Part shown: positions 30,363 through 37,821 of the stretch, one piece after another
How the letters are laid out: the number at the start of each line of letters is the position of its first letter
How positions within the stretch are numbered: the stretch's first letter is position 1
Virus record (IMG/VR): IMGVR_UViG_3300018080_000060
Location: 1 to 40,972 of that record
Length of the DNA: 40,972 nt
Origin: a virus
Reading direction: 5' to 3' (one strand)
Program-made: the position numbers and the translations under genes
Notes under the pieces: generated by a model
Databases searched by the model: none
Told to the model about the DNA's origin: nothing
The model's input: only the letters and a program-made list of their open reading frames with translations

Positions 30363-30811
30363 GCGAAAGAGAAATCAACAAAATCCATGAGCGGATAGTG
30401 AAGGACATTAAGACGGTCAACTGGATGCCACCATGCACCAAATTTGGCTTCATCGCCATCTTTGGCCGGGTGTTCGTGGCTAAGAGGTGGCGGGGCCGGG
30501 AGAACCATCTTGACTATCGCTGCTGGGTATATGGGCATGAAGGCTATCACCTGGCGCAACAGGAGTTCTGGAGTACGTTCGGCTATCTTTGGTGGTGGTG
30601 GTTCTCGGAGCCCAATAAGAAATGGCTGGAGCTGCAGGCATATGAATCCCAGATCCGGTGGTGCTTGGTGGTGGAACAGAAACAATTGCCGGAGTTGATG
30701 CGACAAGAGATCGTGCGGGACATCAGCATTGTCTACGGGTTCATGGAGAAATCAGAAGCGACCAGGTGGGTCGATGACATGGTTAAGAAATGGGGGCCGA
30801 GTGATGAGTGA
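30359..30811 (+). CDS. Second HExxH metallopeptidase-like protein (150 aa)
   Basis: A 150-residue Trp-rich protein. WVYGHEGYHLAQQEF gives H60, E61 and H64, and ELQAYESQIRW at 91-101 offers E91 or E96 as the third zinc ligand. Start is GTG 30359, overlapping the TGA of the other HExxH gene (GTGA), so the pair is coupled. The two proteins are not obvious copies of each other outside the motif. The function is unknown. Confidence 0.7.
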   Translation: MSEREINKIHERIVKDIKTVNWMPPCTKFGFIAIFGRVFVAKRWRGRENHLDYRCWVYGHEGYHLAQQEFWSTFGYLWWWWFSEPNKKWLELQAYESQIRWCLVVEQKQLPELMRQEIVRDISIVYGFMEKSEATRWVDDMVKKWGPSDE

Positions 30812-31193
30812 AAATATACCCGTTACCACAAACGAAAATACTGCTCTGGTGTACATTGCTGATCCAAGTAATTATCCGGCGGTCGATCTTATTGCTAATG
30901 ACTCAACAACATTTAACAGTGATCTTGTACTCCAGAACGATATGTCTAGTTGCAACATAGTTGTCGGGCCAAGCAAAGAAGATATCACGATTGACATGGT
31001 TGAAGTGGCGGAACACATAAAACACCCACTTGTGGTAACCAATAACCATGGTTGGGAAGGCTTTTTCCCTGGGGTTATATTTGGCTTGGTTGCCGGTGCC
31101 ATGTATTCAACATATCGACGCAAGCTCAGAGATGCACGATTGCAGTATTTTGACGACGAATCAATAATGCTGAAAGAGAGATGGCGAAAATGA
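30804..31193 (+). CDS. Membrane-anchored hypothetical protein (129 aa)
   Basis: A 129-residue protein with one membrane segment at about residues 86-102 (FFPGVIFGLVAGAMY), followed by a basic tail (YRRKLRDARL). The N-terminal 85 residues are soluble with a hydrophobic-polar beta pattern and no signal peptide, so they may lie on either side of the membrane. The ATG at 30804 overlaps the previous gene. No family recognised. Confidence 0.7.
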   Translation: MSENIPVTTNENTALVYIADPSNYPAVDLIANDSTTFNSDLVLQNDMSSCNIVVGPSKEDITIDMVEVAEHIKHPLVVTNNHGWEGFFPGVIFGLVAGAMYSTYRRKLRDARLQYFDDESIMLKERWRK

Positions 31194-31273
31194 GTACTGT
31201 CGATGACATGATTGACGAATCAATCAACTCGATCAAAAACGGCAAGTGCCAGAACTGCGGAGGTAGCGAATGA
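31190..31273 (+). CDS. Very small Cys-pair peptide (27 aa)
   Basis: A 27-residue frame (MSTVDDMIDESINSIKNGKC at its start) ending CQNCGGSE. Its ATG overlaps the previous stop, and its TGA overlaps the ATG of the next gene (ATGA), just as in real neighbours. The single CxxC suggests a degenerate ribbon or a zinc-binding dimer. It may be a coupling leader. Confidence 0.5.
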   Translation: MSTVDDMIDESINSIKNGKCQNCGGSE

Positions 31274-31665
31274 TCGGCAGTGAAATCAAATACTGTGAAC
31301 TAGCCTGCGACAAAGAGCTTGTGAAATACTGGGCCAGGTATGAGCTGGTTAAAAACAATCTTTGGCTGTCGTGGTCACCTATTCAGTGGGCTGGCAACTT
31401 GAAGTCAGGATTCCATTTTTGCGTTTACCATTTTTCATCCGGCAGCGTTATCAACTGTGATTCAATATATGATCCAGAGCTTCATGTTGATGTGCTGTTT
31501 GAGGGCACTGCTTATTTTGATGGTGTGCGGCACATGTACTGTAACACTCGCGATGAAGATCCATACTTCAGGGGTTACCTGTACTATTACCAGCCCTGGG
31601 AAATGGTATTGATATTCAAGAAACTTGACGAGCTTGTAAAGCGACATTGCTCTGATCCTTGTTAG
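31270..31665 (+). CDS. Hypothetical protein (131 aa)
   Basis: A 131-residue aromatic-rich protein with beta strands (HFCVYHFSSGSVINC) and a C-terminal helix (VLIFKKLDELVKRH). Several Cys are scattered without a zinc-ribbon pattern. The ATG overlaps the previous stop. No family recognised. Confidence 0.7.
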   Translation: MIGSEIKYCELACDKELVKYWARYELVKNNLWLSWSPIQWAGNLKSGFHFCVYHFSSGSVINCDSIYDPELHVDVLFEGTAYFDGVRHMYCNTRDEDPYFRGYLYYYQPWEMVLIFKKLDELVKRHCSDPC

Positions 31666-31675
31666 GAGGTAATGA

Positions 31676-32020
31676 ATGAAAGCATTATACGAAGACAAAT
31701 ACGGGATCGACTATCAGTTTTATGAACCAGCGCCAAAGCTGTACTGCAGAAAGTGTGGGGCGCATGGAACCGTATGGCAGTATGAGGTTGACTGTTGTGA
31801 CTGTGGCGGGTATACCGAGGACTACTGTTGTGAATGCGGCGACAACAAGCAAGTAAACGAGCAGCTAAAGAACAAATGCCCTGACCTGGATATGCTGAGG
31901 GACTATCATCATCAATGCTGTTGGAAAAAGCTATGCGTTTATCCAAAGCCAAGTACGGTTTACAGTAAAGACGCAATTGGTTTTTTGGCATGCATATATA
32001 GTAACTGGGTGTCTAAATAA
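31676..32020 (+). CDS. Multi-cysteine zinc-binding protein (114 aa)
   Basis: A 114-residue protein with at least three Cys pairs in 45 residues (CRKC, CCDC, CCEC) and a further CC in HHQCCWKKLC, suitable for one or two zinc ribbons. It has a strong AGGAGGT site before the ATG at 31676. The function is unknown. Confidence 0.7.
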   Translation: MKALYEDKYGIDYQFYEPAPKLYCRKCGAHGTVWQYEVDCCDCGGYTEDYCCECGDNKQVNEQLKNKCPDLDMLRDYHHQCCWKKLCVYPKPSTVYSKDAIGFLACIYSNWVSK

Positions 32021-32029
32021 CAGGGGGGA

Positions 32030-32854
32030 ATGATGAGTAATTACAAGATTGAAGATGACGATTTATACAAGGCCGCAAAGGGTGTCAAAGGGGCGCAAGG
32101 AAGGCATGTGTATAAGCATGAGAAGGGGCACTATGAATGCCGTTGTTTGTCCTGCGACGGTGTATGTGTGTGCGAGATCCCGAAGATGCTGGAGGAAAAT
32201 GAGAAAGAAAACGACAAGCTGAACAAGGAAATCAAATCAACCAGAAGGGTGAAAGAGCTGGAGGAAAAAATCAATGTTTACACAACCGAGATAGGCGAGC
32301 TGAAAGAAACGATAAAAATCAACGACCAGCTTACCACCGAAATAAGTAGGCACCATGACAACGTTATTGAGGAGCTGGAGTGCGAAATTCAATCCTTGAA
32401 GGCCAAGATTTTAGAGCAGGGAGATAAGCTAAATATGGCGAAAGAGTATTATGCCAGACTGCATACCAGATATATTGATCTGTATAATAAATTCCAAGTT
32501 AAGCGACTGGAGAAGGAGAACGCAAAGCTGGAAAAGGAGAACGCAAAGCTGGAAAAAGATCTAAATAATTGGAAAAGCATCTCAAAAAGAGCGGTAAAAC
32601 AACAAAACAAAGCGGCTGAAGCATATGCAGAAGCTGCCGAGAAACTAGCTGTTCTGAATGAGGAAAACGCAGTACTAAAAAAAGAAAACAATGATCTTGT
32701 GGTCAAAGTAATTGATATGGAGGCCAGAGAAATCCACGGGCCGTGCGCTGACTGTGATAAAGACAAGAGAATAAGCGAGCTTGAAGATTGGAATGACAAG
32801 ATCCAAGACGAAAACGAAAAACTGGAAAAAGAGTTGGAGAAAAAAAACCTATAG
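32030..32854 (+). CDS. Long coiled-coil protein with CxxC module (274 aa)
   Basis: A 274-residue protein, almost all coiled coil from about residue 55 on, including a tandem LEKENAKLEKENAKL repeat. The N-terminus holds CRCLSCDGVCVC, a Cys-rich site. The C-terminal CADCDKDKRISELEDWNDK is the CxxC-KD-ELE module shared with the 26995 and 27801 genes. Two ATGs (32030, 32033) follow a GGGGGGA stretch; the second has the better spacing. The last gene of the rightward block. The function is unknown. Confidence 0.75.
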   Translation: MMSNYKIEDDDLYKAAKGVKGAQGRHVYKHEKGHYECRCLSCDGVCVCEIPKMLEENEKENDKLNKEIKSTRRVKELEEKINVYTTEIGELKETIKINDQLTTEISRHHDNVIEELECEIQSLKAKILEQGDKLNMAKEYYARLHTRYIDLYNKFQVKRLEKENAKLEKENAKLEKDLNNWKSISKRAVKQQNKAAEAYAEAAEKLAVLNEENAVLKKENNDLVVKVIDMEAREIHGPCADCDKDKRISELEDWNDKIQDENEKLEKELEKKNL

Positions 32855-32873
32855 CAAGTAATCAACAAGGAGG

Positions 32874-33031
32874 CTGGGTAGCTTAGTTGGTAGAGCGTAT
32901 GATGTGAGCTATACATGGGAGATGTACATTACCTTGTGGCAGGCGAGCAGTGGAAAGACTGCCTGTAGACGACCGGCCAGAGTCCCGATTTGTTAAGCCC
33001 GGACATGTGGACTGAGACCTGCTAGCTCATA
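32874..33031 (+). ncRNA. Structured RNA-like element, tRNA-like 5' part
   Basis: Between the convergent ends of two blocks. TAGCTTAGTTGGTAGAGC (32879-32896) is very close to a tRNA D-arm. It is followed by stems TACAT/ATGTA (32912-32926), CAGG/CCTG plus CAGT/ACTG (32940-32965) and AGTCC/GGACT (32981-33013). A 9-bp helix joins 32903-32911 to 33023-33031. No T-arm or matching acceptor strand is visible, so it is not a normal tRNA. It could be a degenerate tRNA, an RNA gene or a convergence element. Confidence 0.35.
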
Positions 33032-33443
33032 TCTTCAGAATCAAAGCCTTGATCACACCATAAAGCATGTACTTCTCCATGCCCCGCTCGATACCTTTGC
33101 TGATGTACCCACGCTGAACAGCCTTTTTTAACTCTCTCTCAAGTCGCTTCTGAGATTCCAGCATTTCAAGCAGCATCTCTTTCTTCTCGGCTATCTCCTT
33201 GTCCCTGGCCTCCAGCTTCAGCTTCAATTCCACTACCAGCTTATCTTGGGCATCAAGTGCGGCCTGGAGCTTGTCTTTATCCGTCTTATACTTTACCGCC
33301 AGGCTCTTAGCTGTCTTCAGTTGATCCGGCAGACTCCTGCTCTCTGCGCCAACCATCCACAATGGCGTCGTCATCAGTATCAGTAACAAGGCCAGTGCGA
33401 TAGTGCTTGATCTTGGCTTCGTATTCAGCGATTTTTTCGTCAT
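33027..33443 (-). CDS. Coiled-coil lysis-region protein with signal sequence
   Basis: A 138-residue protein. I start at ATG 33441-33443, with GAGGAG about ten bases upstream; an ATG seven codons earlier (33464) is also possible. A hydrophobic signal or anchor (ALALLLILMTTPLWMVGA) is followed by a long coiled coil (LVVELKLKLEARDKEIAEKKEML) and a basic, hydrophobic C-terminus. It overlaps the spanin-like gene in another frame. It may be a second spanin component, but it lacks the lipobox Cys of an outer-membrane spanin. Confidence 0.6.
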   Translation of the reverse strand: MTKKSLNTKPRSSTIALALLLILMTTPLWMVGAESRSLPDQLKTAKSLAVKYKTDKDKLQAALDAQDKLVVELKLKLEARDKEIAEKKEMLLEMLESQKRLERELKKAVQRGYISKGIERGMEKYMLYGVIKALILKI

Positions 33444-33612
33444 GGATTCGATGCTCCTCTGCATGCAGGTCTTCCTGGTCCTTCAGCTTCTTCTCCAGCC
33501 CCTGCCGCCTGGCACGCTCCTCACGGTACAGGTTTGGTGTGCTCCTGTTCTTATACCAGATGGCAGCCAGGGCAGAGAACACGCCCAGAACGAATATGAT
33601 GAAGTTATTCAT
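33307..33612 (-). CDS. Inner-membrane spanin-like protein (Rz-like)
   Basis: A 101-residue protein. An N-terminal membrane segment (residues 3-20: NFIIFVLGVFSALAAIWYKN) precedes a charged coiled coil (EERARRQGLEKKLKDQEDL) and a C-terminus with DDDAIVDGWRRE. Such spanins link the inner and outer membranes at lysis of Gram-negative hosts. The ATG overlaps the end of the holin-like gene by 8 bases with no Shine-Dalgarno, so translation is probably coupled. The 3' part overlaps the next gene by 137 bases. Confidence 0.7.
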   Translation of the reverse strand: MNNFIIFVLGVFSALAAIWYKNRSTPNLYREERARRQGLEKKLKDQEDLHAEEHRIHDEKIAEYEAKIKHYRTGLVTDTDDDAIVDGWRREQESAGSTEDS

Positions 33613-33796
33613 TGGGAGGGAGCTTCTTCTGGGCACCGTTCTTGGTGATAGCCATCATGTCGGTTCCACCATGGACACCAATTACGCCGCCGACAATAAC
33701 AAGCCAGGTGCTCTGGATAGATATGTCAGCGTTCAGGTAAATCAGCGCCAGCAGGAACAGGCCGCCAGCTATCATATACATCATCTTCTGGGTCAT
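33605..33796 (-). CDS. Holin-like protein (63 aa)
   Basis: A 63-residue protein with two hydrophobic segments (about residues 5-21 and 28-45: MYMIAGGLFLLALIYL and TWLVIVGGVIGVHGG) and a short charged tail (KNGAQKKLPPNE), the layout of a class II holin. Holins open the inner membrane to time lysis. It lies between the endolysin and spanin genes. The 34323-34553 gene is an alternative holin candidate. Confidence 0.6.
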   Translation of the reverse strand: MTQKMMYMIAGGLFLLALIYLNADISIQSTWLVIVGGVIGVHGGTDMMAITKNGAQKKLPPNE

Positions 33797-34323
33797 TGTT
33801 CAACCACCTCTTTAACTAGTTTGTAAAACATTTCTCGCTGCATTATATCGTCAAGGATTTTATTGGGATACATTACTTTCAGCTTTTCTGGATCTGTTAC
33901 AGGGTTCCCGTACTTGTCCGGCATCTCTGTGACATACTTGCATTCGACAAGCGTAGCCAGGTATCCCCTTGTATCTTTGTTGCATTTGCGTGCTTTTGCG
34001 TACCTTTTCTTGGCCAGGAGCCCAAAATACAAGCGCGGCCAGTGCCAGATAGATTCCAGGTCTGCATAGTCGTCTGTCTTGCCGTTCCAGTCGGTATAGG
34101 TGAACGGTACCACGCCATAACTGGCCTGCCAGGACCGGTACTTCATTCCACCAAAGTTGTTTGTCTCGGCTGCCAGGCATACGCCCTGACGGTTCTTGGC
34201 AGTACCCCAGCCTGACTCCAGGCACCATTGTCCGAGTATGGTTTCAAAGCATGTTATCCAGTGCGGTTTATGTCTCAGAATATATGTCAGCAGCTCTTTA
34301 CCAGGCTCAATCATCTTTTCCAT
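33793..34323 (-). CDS. Endolysin, glucosaminidase-type
   Basis: A 176-residue cell-wall hydrolase. GQWCLESGWGTAK carries E36, the expected catalytic Glu; NNFGGMKYR (55-63) and YADLESIWHW (86-95) complete the N-acetylglucosaminidase (lysozyme-like) family pattern. It cuts peptidoglycan at the end of infection. It has no signal peptide, so it depends on a holin. The ATG overlaps the stop of the upstream membrane-protein gene by one base. Confidence 0.85.
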   Translation of the reverse strand: MEKMIEPGKELLTYILRHKPHWITCFETILGQWCLESGWGTAKNRQGVCLAAETNNFGGMKYRSWQASYGVVPFTYTDWNGKTDDYADLESIWHWPRLYFGLLAKKRYAKARKCNKDTRGYLATLVECKYVTEMPDKYGNPVTDPEKLKVMYPNKILDDIMQREMFYKLVKEVVEQ

Positions 34324-34553
34324 TATTTACCTGCCGGGACTAGTACAGCTTTGTCCAGTTTTTTTTCTATCCGTGTAAGACTTTTTGATATATGCCTCAT
34401 CTCTGATTGGAAGACTTCTTTGCTGACAAATTTCGTTTCAGCCTTCTCCATAATCGAGGCCGGCAAAGAAGCCCATGTTATGCCTAGCCCAATAAGCAAA
34501 GATATCACAGCTATCCACTGCCCCCAGTTGATTTTCTCTAAACTCTTAGTCAT
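34323..34553 (-). CDS. Single-pass membrane protein, possible holin (76 aa)
   Basis: A 76-residue protein. Residues 12-32 form one membrane span (WIAVISLLIGLGITWASL), then a helical, coiled-coil-like tail (MRHISKSLTRIEKKLDKAV). Class III-like holins and lysis-timing proteins can look like this. It stands just before the endolysin in the lysis cassette. The function is inferred from position. Confidence 0.6.
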   Translation of the reverse strand: MTKSLEKINWGQWIAVISLLIGLGITWASLPASIMEKAETKFVSKEVFQSEMRHISKSLTRIEKKLDKAVLVPAGK

Positions 34554-34951
34554 CAGTTTCCAACCACCATTTCGAACACGGGCATTCCATAAGAATCTCC
34601 GCCGCTGGGGGTAATGATTGTCTTGACATAGTATGGTTCGCTTCGGACCAGGAGCGCGGTTTCAGTGTCTGCGATATCCAGCTCAAACTGGCCAGTTGAG
34701 CCGCTGGTAATTGTTAGCCCTGAGCCTACCGTGTATGTCTTGATTGCTGACCCTAGGTTATCGTCAGTATTCTTGAGGATGTACATTGATATCGCGCCGC
34801 CTGTGATGGTTAGCGGCTCAGTATAACGCTCATTACCTCTGTCGTCCCGAACGATGCCAACGACTTGAAATTCATAGTTCTCGTCGGTCGAAGGAGAATA
34901 GTTAATTGTGTCTCTGATTTCCCCACCTATCAATAGTTTATAGATCGACAT
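34553..34951 (-). CDS. Beta-sandwich virion protein, putative (132 aa)
   Basis: A 132-residue beta-rich protein with no Cys: LTITGGAISMYILKNTDDN, an ITSGSTGQFELDIADTET stretch and Y-x-V-x3-ITPSGG. This order resembles the small Ig-like domains at the N-terminus of phage baseplate upper proteins (BppU). It lies between the largest virion protein and the lysis genes. Probably a virion or fibre-attached component; assignment is weak. Confidence 0.6.
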   Translation of the reverse strand: MSIYKLLIGGEIRDTINYSPSTDENYEFQVVGIVRDDRGNERYTEPLTITGGAISMYILKNTDDNLGSAIKTYTVGSGLTITSGSTGQFELDIADTETALLVRSEPYYVKTIITPSGGDSYGMPVFEMVVGN

Positions 34952-37821
34952 TAGAATCCTCTCCTCCTTTGAGCCGCCTGCCGTTGCATCTCTTCACGAT
35001 ATCCGGTTCTCTTCTCGCCTAACGCGTCCCTTAACCGCTCTATGTACATCCGGTTATCTTCAAGGTACTCTTCCTTCTCTGGATCCATTATATCCCGGTT
35101 CTTATATCGGATGTCGCGCCTAATCTTCTCAATATCCTTCAGAATCTTGTATGCTTCCCTGCGCCGATTCTGGTCAAGATCAACCTGGTAGGTTCGCGCT
35201 ATAACAAATTGTAAGATTTTATTGATTGGTGACAAGTCGTTAGGCACGCCGGCTGTCAACGTACCGCGCATCAGTTTGTTTAATGAGCCCAAGAGTGGCA
35301 CTATACCCCTTGCAAAGTGCGCTGTGGTCTTAGGTACCATGAGCCCCATCAACGGCTCTACGTCGGCTGAATGGCGCATTAGCGGCTGTTCTTTGTATTT
35401 CGAGTAGTTGCTGATGGCTTCGGTGATCGCGTTGTATGCCGGGAGTGATGATTCAAGGCCGAACTGGAGCAGCGGTGAGCCTGGGAACCTGGATTCTTCT
35501 CCGGTCACTGTTTTCTTGGCCGCTGTCAAGAACCTCAGGGCTGTTGAAGGGGCGAGGAACCGTTCCATACCCATCATCTCTAGCCGCTTCTTGTCGCCAT
35601 ACTCTTGCTGGAACGGCGTGAATATAGGCATTTGCTCTCGATAGTATTCCGGGATATCCTTGGTTTCCAGTCCTGGGTATGCCGCCTGCTGGAGTGCGCC
35701 CCTGGCCTTGAAGATCCGGTTGAATGTCTGCGGGTGTTCCAGCATAGCTTGGAGGTATACCGGTACCGATTTTCTAACCCACGCATACCATGGCAAGATT
35801 CTTTTAAATAGCTCGCGTTCTGCATTTGTAAGGTCTGAATAGTCCACGTGCCACTTGCTTACGTCCAGGGCTGCTTTCTCTGCCGCTTCGCTCCAGCTCT
35901 TGTTTGCTCTTGGAAGCGACTTGTAATGCTTCATAGCGTTATTGATGAACAGGCTTGTCCTGAGCGTATCTTCAGTAAACTGGCCAGCTTTGGCAGATGC
36001 CTGCAAATACATAGATTTTGTCGGTGATATTGGGGTAACCCTGGCAGCTACTTCCCAGGCTGCTTTTGCTTTGCCCTTTGCTCCTTTTCCCGCAAAGACA
36101 TTCTTCACTTCTTTAGCTAGCCCCTTCACCATGTTCTTACTGTATTTGTTGTTCTGCGCCATCTCTATGACATCGCCCATCAATGATCTGTCAGCAGAAA
36201 GCACGCCATGATCGCGGGCCATAAACAGCCAGTCCAGCATGTTCCGGCCTTCAACGTTGCCCATCTTCTTGATCTGGGAGAATTTGCCCTGGCGGTACAG
36301 GTTCGCGGCCTTGGCTATTTTGGAATAGAACATCGCTGTCTTAGGCTTCAGAAGGTTTATACCGTTAAGGTGGTTCACCAACAGCCCTGACATTCCGTTT
36401 GCTACATGAAACGCTGGTCTGGCCAGTGCAGACGCTTTCCAGTACTTTGAGAAGTCATCCCAGATTTTGAATGCCGCACCCAGGTCTTTCTTTGATTTGA
36501 CAGCGTCGATCATTCTTTCTGCGTCATCGACGAAATTGCTGTCGAAGTATTTACCTTTTAACAGCTTTGATACTCGCGAGTTTTTCATCCGCTTGGGCAG
36601 TACGAACTCTCTCATGCCCTTGCCGCGTTTGGTGCTGTAGAGTCCGTCGTTTACAAGGCCGGTAAGGAAATCGTTGGCTGCAAACTGCTGGGATACTTCG
36701 CCGCCTTTCTTTTGGAAGATATCAACGATATCGTTTACATACTTTACACGGCCAAATCCATCGTGTAACGAGTCTGCGTTCAGTTCTGACAGCTTCCTGA
36801 TATCTTTTCTTCTGAACGCTCCGGCACCAGCTTTATCAGTAGTCCCTACAGCAGCGCCTCTGGATATCCCGTGATTGAATCCCTGGTAGTGTTCGTCGTA
36901 TTTTGTCGGGTTTCTAAACAGTCTCATCACTGAGGACATTATTGATTCTTCTTCTGCCGGAACAACAATATGCGGCATGTACGACATCTTGTCTTTGAAT
37001 CTGACATCTTCAGGGTTCAATATCCCGCGCTTGTTCATGCCCTTTTCGATCATTTCTTCTATGTCGCTTTGGATTGCGCGGCCCCACTTAACAACGTCGT
37101 CAGGCGTTCCTGCTGGGATATCGTCAAACCGTTCAGCAACTGTCTTTCCAATATTTATGTTTTCGGACATGGCTGTTGCAGCGTTACGTAGCTCCGTGTC
37201 CGGTATCAAGTTCTCGTACTCCGCAGCCTTCTCCATGAACTCAGTAGCATGTTTTGATTCTGCTGTCCTCATCTGACGCAATCGGCGGTAATACTCGCCA
37301 GAATGTTCCATAGGGCCTGCGGCACCGATACCCATCTTGGTAAGGTATTGAGGCGTGAATGTAGTGCCAATTGCCTGCCCCACTCTTGTCTTTGGTAGGT
37401 TGGCAGCCACGTTAGCAGCTATATCTGCAGCTCCTGTTGCTCTTGCGACGGCACCCACGCCCCTACCTGCAAGTTGTAACCCCTTCTTTGCCAGCCCGAA
37501 CCCAGGAACGTCGGCAGCCATTTCTATCCCAAGGCCAGCCAGCGCTCTTTTAATGGCTTCCGGTGACCATCCTTCTTCTGGCTTCAGTGGTTCCTCGTCC
37601 ATCGCCAGCTCGTATATTTTCTGCCCAGGATACTTTCGGCCTTCTCCCATGGCTGCGGAATAAAGCCCACGCCCAGCAGCACCAAGGTAATCAAATGGGT
37701 TTAATTGCTTGCCTTCTTTCGACGCTTCCATCCCTTCAATTATTGGTGCGCGAATAGTCCTGCCAGGGACATCGAGGATGTCCGCAAGCATTTCCCATGC
37801 TGTTCTTGTGGGTTCTGCCAT
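34951..37821 (-). CDS. Large internal virion protein (LPD38-like, 956 aa)
   Basis: A 956-residue virion protein. The N-terminal 200 residues are Gly/Ala-rich with short amphipathic helices (AGLGIEMAADVPGFGLAKKG), suited to membrane insertion. The middle and C-terminal parts are long helices. KYWKASALARPAFHVANG with a later YAWVRKSVPVYLQAMLEHP resembles the LPD38 domain of large polyvalent proteins and podovirus ejection proteins. It is probably ejected with the DNA to form a channel through the cell envelope. Confidence 0.75.
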   Translation of the reverse strand: MAEPTRTAWEMLADILDVPGRTIRAPIIEGMEASKEGKQLNPFDYLGAAGRGLYSAAMGEGRKYPGQKIYELAMDEEPLKPEEGWSPEAIKRALAGLGIEMAADVPGFGLAKKGLQLAGRGVGAVARATGAADIAANVAANLPKTRVGQAIGTTFTPQYLTKMGIGAAGPMEHSGEYYRRLRQMRTAESKHATEFMEKAAEYENLIPDTELRNAATAMSENINIGKTVAERFDDIPAGTPDDVVKWGRAIQSDIEEMIEKGMNKRGILNPEDVRFKDKMSYMPHIVVPAEEESIMSSVMRLFRNPTKYDEHYQGFNHGISRGAAVGTTDKAGAGAFRRKDIRKLSELNADSLHDGFGRVKYVNDIVDIFQKKGGEVSQQFAANDFLTGLVNDGLYSTKRGKGMREFVLPKRMKNSRVSKLLKGKYFDSNFVDDAERMIDAVKSKKDLGAAFKIWDDFSKYWKASALARPAFHVANGMSGLLVNHLNGINLLKPKTAMFYSKIAKAANLYRQGKFSQIKKMGNVEGRNMLDWLFMARDHGVLSADRSLMGDVIEMAQNNKYSKNMVKGLAKEVKNVFAGKGAKGKAKAAWEVAARVTPISPTKSMYLQASAKAGQFTEDTLRTSLFINNAMKHYKSLPRANKSWSEAAEKAALDVSKWHVDYSDLTNAERELFKRILPWYAWVRKSVPVYLQAMLEHPQTFNRIFKARGALQQAAYPGLETKDIPEYYREQMPIFTPFQQEYGDKKRLEMMGMERFLAPSTALRFLTAAKKTVTGEESRFPGSPLLQFGLESSLPAYNAITEAISNYSKYKEQPLMRHSADVEPLMGLMVPKTTAHFARGIVPLLGSLNKLMRGTLTAGVPNDLSPINKILQFVIARTYQVDLDQNRRREAYKILKDIEKIRRDIRYKNRDIMDPEKEEYLEDNRMYIERLRDALGEKRTGYREEMQRQAAQRRRGF

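Noticed and set aside
32879-32951. Normal tRNA gene
   Set aside because: Only the D-arm looks right. The anticodon stem is short with an eight-base loop, and I find no T-arm or matching 3' acceptor strand.
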